Origin: UBA6522 sp963664945
GTDB taxonomy: Bacteria > Pseudomonadota > Gammaproteobacteria > Steroidobacterales > Rariloculaceae
Direction of reading: 5' to 3'
NCBI GenBank assembly: GCA_963664945.1
Contig: OY761822.1
Span: forward strand, 4,588,001-4,652,000
Length of the DNA stretch: 64,000 bases
The translations under genes were made by a program, and so were the position numbers. Below the pieces are notes generated by a model. That model did not search any database. It was not told the origin of the DNA and saw only the letters and a program-made list of their open reading frames with translations. Shown here in pieces: positions 44,234 to 52,004 of this stretch (position 1 is its first letter; each line of letters opens with the position of its first letter).

Positions 44234-45215
44234 TGGCCAGTACCTGCTCCCATTGCCAGGCGTGTTCGATGATCTTCACAAGATCTGCATATTGCGGCCG
44301 CCACTGCAGGGCTGACTTCGCATGCGCCGAGTCCGCGACGAGCGTCCCGGGGTCACCGGCACGCCGCTGCGCTTCGACCACTGCAATGTTTTGCCCCGTC
44401 ACGTCGACAGCGGCGTCGATGACCTCGCGCACCGAGAAACCGTTGCCGTTACCGAGGTTGTACGCTGCACTCGGGGCACCATCCCAGAGCGTGCGCAATG
44501 CCAGCAAATGGGCGTCGCAGAGGTCGTTGACGTGAATGTAGTCACGGACGCATGTCCCGTCTCGCGTATCGTAGTCGGTGCCAAATATCGAGATGCTCTC
44601 CCGACGGCCGGACGCAGCCCGCAACACGAGCGGCAAGAGGTGTGACTCCGGTTCGTGGCACTCGCCGATGTCGCCAGCCGGGTCGGCGCCAGCCGCGTTG
44701 AAGTAACGCAGGCACACCGACTTCATGCCGTACGCTGTATCGTAGTCTGCGAGGATCGCCTCAACCATGAGCTTGCTGCGGCCGTACGGATTGATCGGTG
44801 CCTTCGGGTGCGACTCGTCGATGCAACGCCGAACCGGCTCGCCAAAAATTGCAGCCGTCGACGAAAAAATGAAGTTGTTGACGCTGTGGACGTGCATCGC
44901 ATCGAGCAATACCTGAGTATTCGCGACGTTGTTCAGATAGTATTTCGCCGGGTTGACGACCGACTCGTCAACCTCTATGTGCGCAGCAAAATGCATGACA
45001 CCATCGAACCTTGCTGACCCGAACAGTTGATCGAGCAACGTGCGATCGCCGAGGTCGCCCCTCACGAACTTTCCATGCGTGACCGACTCTCGACGACCGG
45101 ATGACAGGTTGTCGAGAGTTGTGACGTCGATGCCGGCATTGCCGAGGCGCCGCACCATGTGCGAGCCCACGTATCCGGCTCCGCCAACGACAAGTACGTG
45201 CCTGGCCTCACTCAT
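44226..45215 (-). CDS. galE: UDP-glucose 4-epimerase
   Basis: A 329-residue extended SDR. GGAGYVGSHMVRRL is the NAD site, SSTAAIFGEP holds the catalytic serine/threonine and NPYGRSKLM the Tyr/Lys pair; YFNAAGADP and LGNGNGFSV are typical GalE blocks. It regenerates UDP-glucose from UDP-galactose. Start overlaps galK end by eight bases. Confidence 0.96.
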   Translation of the reverse strand: MSEARHVLVVGGAGYVGSHMVRRLGNAGIDVTTLDNLSSGRRESVTHGKFVRGDLGDRTLLDQLFGSARFDGVMHFAAHIEVDESVVNPAKYYLNNVANTQVLLDAMHVHSVNNFIFSSTAAIFGEPVRRCIDESHPKAPINPYGRSKLMVEAILADYDTAYGMKSVCLRYFNAAGADPAGDIGECHEPESHLLPLVLRAASGRRESISIFGTDYDTRDGTCVRDYIHVNDLCDAHLLALRTLWDGAPSAAYNLGNGNGFSVREVIDAAVDVTGQNIAVVEAQRRAGDPGTLVADSAHAKSALQWRPQYADLVKIIEHAWQWEQVLANE

Positions 45216-46404
45216 GGTGGAGGACTCCGGCGCCGGGCGCCGTGCGAATGGGATAGATTTCCGGGTTCAGTCCCGTCTCCGCCTTGTAGGTCTCTTCGGT
45301 ATGACTGGAGAAATCGTAAACGCGAGCCTTCTCGACAACCGCGACCATGCAACCGCCGAATCCGGCGCCGGTCTGGCGGCAACCGACGACGCCGGTGGCG
45401 GAACGCATCGCGTCGAACATGGCCTGCATGGCGGGAACGGTGATCTCGAACAGGTCGCGACACCCGACAAACGACTCCGTCATCAACGTAGCGATGGCCT
45501 CCCGGTCGTTGCTTTCGAGCGCCTTGGCCAAAGCCCCGACCCGTCCGTTTTCCTCGATGATGAAACGAGATCGACGCGCCGCCACCTCGGGTAGCCCGGC
45601 CTCGTGCTGTTCGAACAAGTCGAGCGGCACGTCCCGCAGAGACCGAGCGGCGGGGTCCACTCCCGCGAAATACGCCGCGCCCCGTTCGCACTGGGCGCGA
45701 CGGTCTCCATACTCGGAACCGCTCAGGTTGCGCGGCGCTTTGGTATTGCAAATCACGACGCGCAGATCGCGCGGCATGGCCGCATACGTGTGCGTCAGGC
45801 TACGGCAATCGAGTATTAGCGTGTTGTGCCGTTCGCCGAGGATCGAACTGTACTGGTCGAGGATGCCGCAGTTCACGCCGACCCAGCCGTTCTCGGCCTT
45901 TTGGGTGAGTTTGGCCTTGCCGACGGGGTCAAGCGTGAATCCGCCGAGTTGCTCGAATAGTGTGGCAACGGCAGCTTCCAATGCAGCCGACGAGCTGAGC
46001 CCACTCGACAGCGGCACAGTCCCGTGCACCACGGCATCACAGCCAGACAGGGGGTAGCCGGCTCTGCGAAGTTCGACGGCCACACCCTGAACGTAGGCAC
46101 CCCAGTCATCCAGTTTCCCGCGCTCCGGGTCGGCGGCATCGAAGCCGGTCTCCTTGCCCATGTTCAGCGACGCCATGCGCACACTGCCATCATCGCGCGG
46201 TCGCGCGAGAATCCACGTCTCGCGGTTAATCGGCAGGGTCATGACGAAGCCTTCGTTGTAGTCGGTATGGCTACCCATCAGGTCCACCCGGCCTGGCGCC
46301 CTGACAGCAATCTGCGGCTCCGCGTCGTACAACGCGTGGAATTCCTCCGTCATCCGCTCCCGACGTTCAATCGAATCGATGCGATCGGTGTCGAGCTCTT
46401 TCAA
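45208..46404 (-). CDS. galK: Galactokinase (GHMP family) with a variant sugar-binding motif
   Basis: A 398-residue GHMP kinase. The galactose motif reads APGRVDLMGSHTDYNEG; Ser45 stands where the usual motif GRVNLIGEHTDYN has glutamate, the residue that in characterised galactokinases contacts the 6-hydroxyl of galactose. The ATP loop PLSSGLSSSAALEAA (about 131-145), catalytic Asp in GILDQYSS, and TGAGFGGCMVAVV are intact, so it should be active. The variant is known in some bacterial lineages as far as I recall, so it may not be unique. It overlaps the dioxygenase gene by four bases upstream and galE by eight downstream. Confidence 0.93.
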   Translation of the reverse strand: MKELDTDRIDSIERRERMTEEFHALYDAEPQIAVRAPGRVDLMGSHTDYNEGFVMTLPINRETWILARPRDDGSVRMASLNMGKETGFDAADPERGKLDDWGAYVQGVAVELRRAGYPLSGCDAVVHGTVPLSSGLSSSAALEAAVATLFEQLGGFTLDPVGKAKLTQKAENGWVGVNCGILDQYSSILGERHNTLILDCRSLTHTYAAMPRDLRVVICNTKAPRNLSGSEYGDRRAQCERGAAYFAGVDPAARSLRDVPLDLFEQHEAGLPEVAARRSRFIIEENGRVGALAKALESNDREAIATLMTESFVGCRDLFEITVPAMQAMFDAMRSATGVVGCRQTGAGFGGCMVAVVEKARVYDFSSHTEETYKAETGLNPEIYPIRTAPGAGVLHHE

Positions 46405-47234
46405 GGTTGAGCCTTGTATGCGACGGGATTCAGCTCCGTGTCGACGAGATCGCCAGGTTTCAAGCCGGGCATCCAGCGCTTGAGATCACGCTCCTGATTG
46501 ACGTTGACGGGTTCGGTGACGTGACAGCCGTCAGCCACCCAGATGATCGTCATGACTTCGCGCAGGCGATCGCTCTTGTTAGGGGGGGCCGAGTGCAGAA
46601 TCCAGCCGCTGTGGAATGTCGCGTCGCCCGCTGCAATCGACTTCAGGCGACTGACCGCCATGCCATTGTCGGCGATGTACCTGGTGAATGCTTCTTCCGA
46701 CTCTTCCGAGATCGGCAAGGTGCCAAGATAGCCCTTTTCATGCGAACGCGTTGCAAAGGTCAAAATGCCCATATCGTCGGTCAGGTCCACGAGCGGCATC
46801 CACATCGTAACGGTCTTGTCGGTATCGACAGGCCAGTAGTACTGGTCCTGGTGCCACGGCGTCAGCCCGCCACCCGGCTCCTTGAACAGAGCCTGGTCGT
46901 GGTAAATGCGTACGCCATCGCAACCCATGAGTTCTGCGGCAACCCGGGCGAAGCGCTTTCCCAGCGTGAACGCAGCGACCGCAGGATCCGCGGTCCACAG
47001 ATTCATGTGTTGCAGGAAAGCCTTGCCATAAGTATCGCGCTGCTCCAGCGGCAAGGCATCGACCTGGCCATGCTTGTCCGCTGTCGCCTGGATCGGGCCG
47101 CGAAAGAACTCGACCTCTTCCCGGCTGGCCACACCCGGCAGGTAGACATGACCATCCGCTCGAAACCGCTCGATCTGCTCCGGATCGAGGGCGTAGCGCG
47201 AGCCCAGCGAAGGGTAGGTGTCATTCGATGGCAT
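46401..47234 (-). CDS. Phytanoyl-CoA dioxygenase (PhyH) family Fe(II)/2-oxoglutarate oxygenase
   Basis: A 277-residue cytoplasmic oxygenase. The iron ligands are visible: His128-x-Asp130 (PWHQDQYYW) and distal His214 (LHSAPPNKSDR), with Arg223 as the 2-oxoglutarate anchor. PhyH enzymes hydroxylate diverse carbon atoms; hydroxylation of an O-methyl group would release formaldehyde. The stop overlaps galK by four bases, so it belongs to the gal operon and may prepare a galactose derivative for galK. That role is inference; the family call is firm. Confidence 0.88.
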   Translation of the reverse strand: MPSNDTYPSLGSRYALDPEQIERFRADGHVYLPGVASREEVEFFRGPIQATADKHGQVDALPLEQRDTYGKAFLQHMNLWTADPAVAAFTLGKRFARVAAELMGCDGVRIYHDQALFKEPGGGLTPWHQDQYYWPVDTDKTVTMWMPLVDLTDDMGILTFATRSHEKGYLGTLPISEESEEAFTRYIADNGMAVSRLKSIAAGDATFHSGWILHSAPPNKSDRLREVMTIIWVADGCHVTEPVNVNQERDLKRWMPGLKPGDLVDTELNPVAYKAQP

Positions 47235-47295
47235 CGAGAATGACTCCGGGTTGTTGGCCTGATGTCAGGAATGCCCCCGGAAGCCGGCGCGACGA

Positions 47296-47940
47296 CTAGC
47301 CGCAGTTCGCCATTTCAGCCGGGTAGGCCGTCAATCGAATATCCGAGATCTCCAGTTCCATCCTGCCGCCGGTCTGTAACTGGATGCCAGTGAGCTGACT
47401 GAAGTCGAAGGCCTCGTTGTCCCCGAGGAAACAGCGCAGAGGGATCGGTATGCTGGTCCACTCGTTTCTCGGAACTGTCCGAAGCGCGCTCCTCAATGGT
47501 ACGCCTGCACGCGTTTTCCAGTCCCAGGCAGTCTCGAGCGTAATCGTCACCTGTCTGCTGGGCGCCCTGATCACACGCAAATCCACCGTCAATGCGGCCT
47601 GGTCGACAACCGAGGAGATATCGACGTGTGCCATCCGGTTGATCAGCGTGATCGTTTGTACACTCGTGTCGTCAGTACCCCACTCGTTCTTCACGCCCTT
47701 GGGTGACCATGTGAATCGGATCGCGTCATTTTCACCATTTCTGTTCGAGGGTTCCGCGACCAGGCTGGCCCGTGCCGTCTGGCCCGACTGGCTTTCGAGC
47801 ACCACCTCGCCGAACTGCAAGCTCAGCTCCCACGGCGCGATGCTCTTTCCTGCAACAAGATAATGAACATTCGGGTCACTCGTATTGGCGGTCGCGGTCC
47901 CCGCCATAAAAACGATAAGAACTGGCAAAAAATTCTTCAT
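47296..47940 (-). CDS. Exported galactose-binding-like beta-sandwich protein (ExoP C-terminal domain type)
   Basis: A 214-residue protein with signal peptide (NFLPVLIVFMAGTATA). The rest (VHYLVAGKSIAPWELSLQF, IRFTWSPKGVKNEWGTDD, VDISSVVDQAALTVDLRVI, WTSIPIPLRCF, GIQLQTGGRMELEISDIRL) looks like the carbohydrate-binding beta-sandwich attached to GH3 ExoP-type glucosidases, here alone. GGAGG lies upstream of the ATG. It sits between the trigger factor and the dioxygenase genes. Probably a periplasmic sugar-binding protein; partner unknown. Confidence 0.68.
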   Translation of the reverse strand: MKNFLPVLIVFMAGTATANTSDPNVHYLVAGKSIAPWELSLQFGEVVLESQSGQTARASLVAEPSNRNGENDAIRFTWSPKGVKNEWGTDDTSVQTITLINRMAHVDISSVVDQAALTVDLRVIRAPSRQVTITLETAWDWKTRAGVPLRSALRTVPRNEWTSIPIPLRCFLGDNEAFDFSQLTGIQLQTGGRMELEISDIRLTAYPAEMANCG

Positions 47941-47982
47941 TGTGTGCACCTCCGTTCCGGGTGGATGCGGCCTTCGCTACGG

Positions 47983-49305
47983 CTAGTCCAGGATATGAAG
48001 CAACTCATGATATGAAACCGATCTGTCAGTAACATCGGCAGACTCCAGTATGAGATCGACGACCTTTTCCTCGAGTGCCGTCGCCCGCAATGATTCCAAC
48101 GCTGCGCGATTACCCGAGAAATGTTTCACGACGTCCTGCTCCTGGCCGGGAAATCTGCGTGCTTCGGCAAGCATCGCGTGTTGAAGGTCCAACTCGGTAA
48201 CGACGATTTTCTGGGAGTTGCCGATCTCGGCGATAATCAAGCCGAGACGCACACGTCGCTCGGCAATGTCTCGATACTCCTGCTTTTCGCCCTCGGAGAG
48301 CGACCCTGTTTCGCCGTCGCCCCTCCGTTGTGCTTCCACTTGTTTGATAATGTTCGCGAACTCGATGTCCACCATTTTCGCCATCCCGGGCGGGACTTCG
48401 AAAGTATTCGAAATGTCAAGGTGGTCAAGCAAATCTCGCTTCAACGAGGCTCGAGACATTTCTTCAAGCCCTTCGGCGAGCTCTTTCCCGGCGGCATCTC
48501 GCAGCGCGGCCAAATCCTGAAAACCCAACCCGACCGCCAGTTCGTCGTCGATCTGTGCCGCTACGGGTTCATGTAGCTCCAGGATCCTGACGTCGATAAT
48601 CGCCGCACGGCCTGCCAGGCCAGCATCGGTGTACGTCTCGGGAAAGTCAATATTCACCTCGATGTCATCGCCGACCATCTTTCCGGTGAGCTGAGCCTCT
48701 AATCCTGGCACAAACTGACCACCACCCAGCCTAAGTCGCTGCCTCTTTCCGTTGAGGCTCTCATGTTGCACGCCATCATCTGTGGTTCGGCCTTGCAGGT
48801 CGATGATAACCGTGTCGCCCTGGCGCGAGGCACGGTCCGTTTCTACCAAACGTGTCGACGGGTTTGCGGCGGCAATTCGTTGCAATTGCCGGTCGATGCT
48901 GGCCGCGCCAGGCGAAGCGACCAGCCGGGTCAATTTGATGCCCTTCAGGTCGGCTATCTGGAGGTCGGGCATGGACTCGATGCTGACGGTATAGACCAGG
49001 TCCGCACCCGCTCCGGCGCTCTTGACATCGATTTCGGGACGCATCGCCGCCTTGATGTTCTGTTCGTGCAGTGCGATCTGGAATGTCTCGAACACCGCAG
49101 CCTGAATAGCCTCGCCCCGTGCCCTCTTGCCGAACCGTTTCTTCAGCAGTTTCGGCGGAATTTTCCCCCTCCGGAACCCGCGCATCGTTGCCGTCTTGCC
49201 AATCTCGTGGAGCTTCGCCTCGAGCTTCGATTCGATGTCATTTGCCGGCACCGTGACTTCGAGCTCGTGCGAAAGGCCTTCGGACCTGATGACTCCGACT
49301 TTCAT
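47983..49305 (-). CDS. tig: Trigger factor (ribosome-associated chaperone)
   Basis: A 440-residue protein with all three parts: N-terminal ribosome-binding domain with the signature GFRRGKIPPKLL (about 43-54), FKBP-type PPIase domain (RQGDTVIIDLQG to LTGKMVGD, about 161-210), and the long helical C-terminal arms. Usually tig is next to clpP-clpX; here it is among agar genes with an operator just upstream, so it is probably a second copy. It may assist folding or export of abundant agar enzymes. Possible, not proven, since the rest of the genome is not visible. Confidence 0.9.
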   Translation of the reverse strand: MKVGVIRSEGLSHELEVTVPANDIESKLEAKLHEIGKTATMRGFRRGKIPPKLLKKRFGKRARGEAIQAAVFETFQIALHEQNIKAAMRPEIDVKSAGAGADLVYTVSIESMPDLQIADLKGIKLTRLVASPGAASIDRQLQRIAAANPSTRLVETDRASRQGDTVIIDLQGRTTDDGVQHESLNGKRQRLRLGGGQFVPGLEAQLTGKMVGDDIEVNIDFPETYTDAGLAGRAAIIDVRILELHEPVAAQIDDELAVGLGFQDLAALRDAAGKELAEGLEEMSRASLKRDLLDHLDISNTFEVPPGMAKMVDIEFANIIKQVEAQRRGDGETGSLSEGEKQEYRDIAERRVRLGLIIAEIGNSQKIVVTELDLQHAMLAEARRFPGQEQDVVKHFSGNRAALESLRATALEEKVVDLILESADVTDRSVSYHELLHILD

Positions 49306-49311
49306 GGATGC

Positions 49312-49323
49312 ATTGTCAACAAT
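49312..49323. promoter_or_regulatory. Operator ATTGTCAACAAT upstream of the trigger factor gene
   Basis: The palindrome lies in the 28-base gap between the aldo/keto reductase stop and the trigger factor start and is followed by CTACCAGG as at 37544. A TTGACA in the trigger factor direction is too close to the ATG to serve as a -35 box, so the site may block read-through or act with an upstream promoter. Confidence 0.65.
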
Positions 49324-49333
49324 CTACCAGGGA

Positions 49334-50326
49334 CTACGAGTATGACACAGTAGCACAGGAATCAGGCTGCAAGTCGAGCCAATCCAGCTCCGGTTGGTTC
49401 AGCTCAACGCCGAGTGCCCCGAGGTTGGAGCGGATCGAAGCGGAATTGCCGGCGCGGACCACCGCAAAGGTGTTCATCGGCTGGTGCAGCACATAGGCGA
49501 TCGCGATCTGTGCAACTGTCACCCCTCTTTCAGCAGCCATCTCGCCAGCGCGTTCGAGACGACGCCAATTGTCCTCCGAGTCATAGGATCGGACCGTGTA
49601 ATCCGGCAACGAAGCCGCCATTTCTTCGCGGTTTGCACGTGAAAAGCGACCGGACAGGAAGCCGCCTGCAAGGCTCGACCAGCAGAGCACGCCGAGGTCG
49701 GCCCGGGCATACCACGCCCTGACATCCGCGTTCTTCGGACCGCTGATCGTGATGCAGTCATCACCCCAGGGCGAGGTCGTCTGTTCCGCCAGACTGAAGT
49801 GCGGACTGCTTGCGGCGAAACCAATGAGACCCCTGCTCTGTGCGAAATCGTTGGCCTCCCGGATACGCGCCTGCGTCCAGTTCGATCCACCGAATGCATG
49901 TATCTTGCCCGCGTCGACCATTCGATTAAGCGTGTCCACCAGCGGTCCGACGGGCACGGACGGATCGTCCCGATGAAACAGCCACAGATCGATACTCTGC
50001 ACGCCGAGGCGTTCGAGAGAGTCGTTGATGTCCGACTCGATGACTTCGGGTGACACTCGCTTGAGTTCACCGATCGGATGACACCCCTTGTCGACAATAA
50101 CCACGTCATTGCGAACGCCGCGATCTTTGAGCCAGTTTCCGAATGCGCGCTCGCATTGACCGTCGCCGTACTCCCAGGCGTGGTCGAATGCATCTATCCC
50201 GGCCTCGAAAACCTCATCGAGAAGATCGTTGCTGCGTCGTTGTCCGACGCCGTCTTTGAGCATCGTGCATCCCTGCACGATTCGGGATACGGGTTTGCCG
50301 ACCTGGGGTATGTTTCCGTAACCCAT
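49334..50326 (-). CDS. Aldo/keto reductase
   Basis: A 330-residue cytoplasmic NADP(H) oxidoreductase. IDAFDHAWEYGDGQCE carries the catalytic Asp/Tyr, VIVDKG the lysine, and LWLFHRDDP the histidine; VVRAGNSASIRSNLGAL is the cofactor end. ATG at 50326 lies 19 bases after the sulfatase stop. It belongs to the AKR subgroup near YdhF/oxidoreductase of sugar loci. A sugar or deoxy-sugar-acid carbonyl is a likely substrate, but not more can be said. Confidence 0.85.
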   Translation of the reverse strand: MGYGNIPQVGKPVSRIVQGCTMLKDGVGQRRSNDLLDEVFEAGIDAFDHAWEYGDGQCERAFGNWLKDRGVRNDVVIVDKGCHPIGELKRVSPEVIESDINDSLERLGVQSIDLWLFHRDDPSVPVGPLVDTLNRMVDAGKIHAFGGSNWTQARIREANDFAQSRGLIGFAASSPHFSLAEQTTSPWGDDCITISGPKNADVRAWYARADLGVLCWSSLAGGFLSGRFSRANREEMAASLPDYTVRSYDSEDNWRRLERAGEMAAERGVTVAQIAIAYVLHQPMNTFAVVRAGNSASIRSNLGALGVELNQPELDWLDLQPDSCATVSYS

Positions 50327-50345
50327 GATTCCGGAATGCGACGCG

Positions 50346-51890
50346 CTATTCGATCGTATACGGCTGTCTTTCCCGTGCATTTCGAACGCTTTCTTCGTAA
50401 AGCTCGTCGAAAAACTGCTGGCGCTGCGGCCCGTAGTCCTCAGGCCGCAACCTGACATTTTGCATGTTTTCCGAATTCCACTCGTTCCAGAGTCGCGCCA
50501 GTTCAGCCTGACGCTCCGGCTGTTGGTCGACAATGTTGGTCGTCTCGTAGGGGTCGACCTCCATATCGAAAAATGCGCGGCCGACGCCGGGCAGGCCCTG
50601 CCGCAAGTACTTTGCGTCAGGCGTTCGAACCGCCCAGATATGATCGCCTTCAGCGAAGCGCCAGAACAGCGCTTCATGCGGTGAACCCTGCTCTTCGCCT
50701 GTCAGGTAGGGCACCAGATTCTTGCCTTCGAGCAAGCCGTCGGTTGCGTCCCCGCCAGCCACGGCAAGTGCAGTCGCTGCAATATCGAGTGACGAGACCA
50801 GACCGTCGAAGGTTTCCCCGGCAGGTAACGCTGCCGGCCAGTGCACGACGTACGGGACATGAATACCACCCTCAGTGAGAGACACCTTGCCGCGCCGGAA
50901 CGGCGAACTGTCCGCCCAGTCCGCATACGACATCCACTCCTCCGGAAAGACGCCACCGTGGTCCGAAAGGAAGAATATCAGCGTATTGTCGAGCTTGCCC
51001 GAATCGCGCAATGCGTCCAGGACGATTCCGATGCCGTCGTCGAGGGCATGAATCATCGCCGCGTAGGTGCGGCGTTCCGGATCCTCGATGTGCGCGTACC
51101 GCTCGATGAGTCCCTCTGGCGCTTCGAGCGGTTCGTGCGGCGCATTGTAGGACAGCACCAGAAAGAACGGGTCAGCCGAGTCCGACACGAATCTTGCTGC
51201 ATCGCGACTGAGCGCGGTCGTCAGGTAATCGTCGAACTCCGCAGGCCGCCCGTTTCGAGTCAGGGGAAGATAGTAGCCTGCTCGTGCTGAAACATTCGGC
51301 GATCCGTCCGGATTGGTCAATGGCACGCTGACGGAGACGTTCTCCGGGAAGTAGCTGTGCCCACCGCCAAGAAAGCCATAGAAATAGTCGAAGCCGCGAT
51401 TGTGCGGATGAAACGGCGGTGCTGCGCCCAGGTGCCACTTACCGATAAGGCCGGTTCGATAACCGACCGCTTTCAAGCGATCCGCGATTGTCTTTTCTGA
51501 CGTCGGCAGACCCAAATGCTCGTCGTACGGCGAGTAGTCGACATTGAATTCCATGCCGAACCTGGCTGGATACCGACCGGTAAAAATACCGGCTCGCGAC
51601 GGCCCGCAATACGGATGCACGACGTAACCGTTACTTGCAACAACGCCGTTGCCAGCAAGGCTGTCGATTACCGAAGTTTCTATATCGGTTGACCCTGTGA
51701 ATCCGAGATCGCCGTAGCCCAGATCGTCCACCACGATGACGAGAATGTCGGGTCGATTTTCGTCGATTGTCGATTCCGCTGAAGCGTACGCGGCAATTAC
51801 GCCAAACATCACAGCAGTCAGTAGTCGACCTGCCTTGGGAGATTCGGCGCCAAACAACGCCGGCTGGTTGTTCGTTGATAAATTGGCCAT
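50346..51890 (-). CDS. S1-family sulfatase (formylglycine type), exported
   Basis: A 514-residue protein. The formylglycine motif CGPSRAGIFTGR (Cys95 from the chosen ATG) matches CxPxR, with VDDLGYGDLG metal ligands, GKWHLGA, and FFLSDHGG. A hydrophobic signal (LLTAVMFGVIAAYASA) lies after an N-region of about 22 residues. The frame is open upstream to a TTG at 51983 and the true start is uncertain. In agar/porphyran loci such sulfatases remove sulfate from galactose or L-galactose 6-sulfate. It lies between the halogenase-like and AKR genes. Confidence 0.88.
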   Translation of the reverse strand: MANLSTNNQPALFGAESPKAGRLLTAVMFGVIAAYASAESTIDENRPDILVIVVDDLGYGDLGFTGSTDIETSVIDSLAGNGVVASNGYVVHPYCGPSRAGIFTGRYPARFGMEFNVDYSPYDEHLGLPTSEKTIADRLKAVGYRTGLIGKWHLGAAPPFHPHNRGFDYFYGFLGGGHSYFPENVSVSVPLTNPDGSPNVSARAGYYLPLTRNGRPAEFDDYLTTALSRDAARFVSDSADPFFLVLSYNAPHEPLEAPEGLIERYAHIEDPERRTYAAMIHALDDGIGIVLDALRDSGKLDNTLIFFLSDHGGVFPEEWMSYADWADSSPFRRGKVSLTEGGIHVPYVVHWPAALPAGETFDGLVSSLDIAATALAVAGGDATDGLLEGKNLVPYLTGEEQGSPHEALFWRFAEGDHIWAVRTPDAKYLRQGLPGVGRAFFDMEVDPYETTNIVDQQPERQAELARLWNEWNSENMQNVRLRPEDYGPQRQQFFDELYEESVRNARERQPYTIE

Positions 51891-52004
51891 CGCGTTGACG
51901 TCAGCCCGCAGGCCATCGAACAAACTTCGAAACCTGACGAAGCCGTGTTCGTTGATGCTACGGTATTTCGGGGTGGAAAACAAAACTATCAGGTTGACCT
52001 GGCA

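Noticed and set aside
50327..50677. An N-terminal extension of the aldo/keto reductase
   Set aside because: It overlaps the sulfatase C-terminus in another frame; the family begins at MGYGNIPQ.
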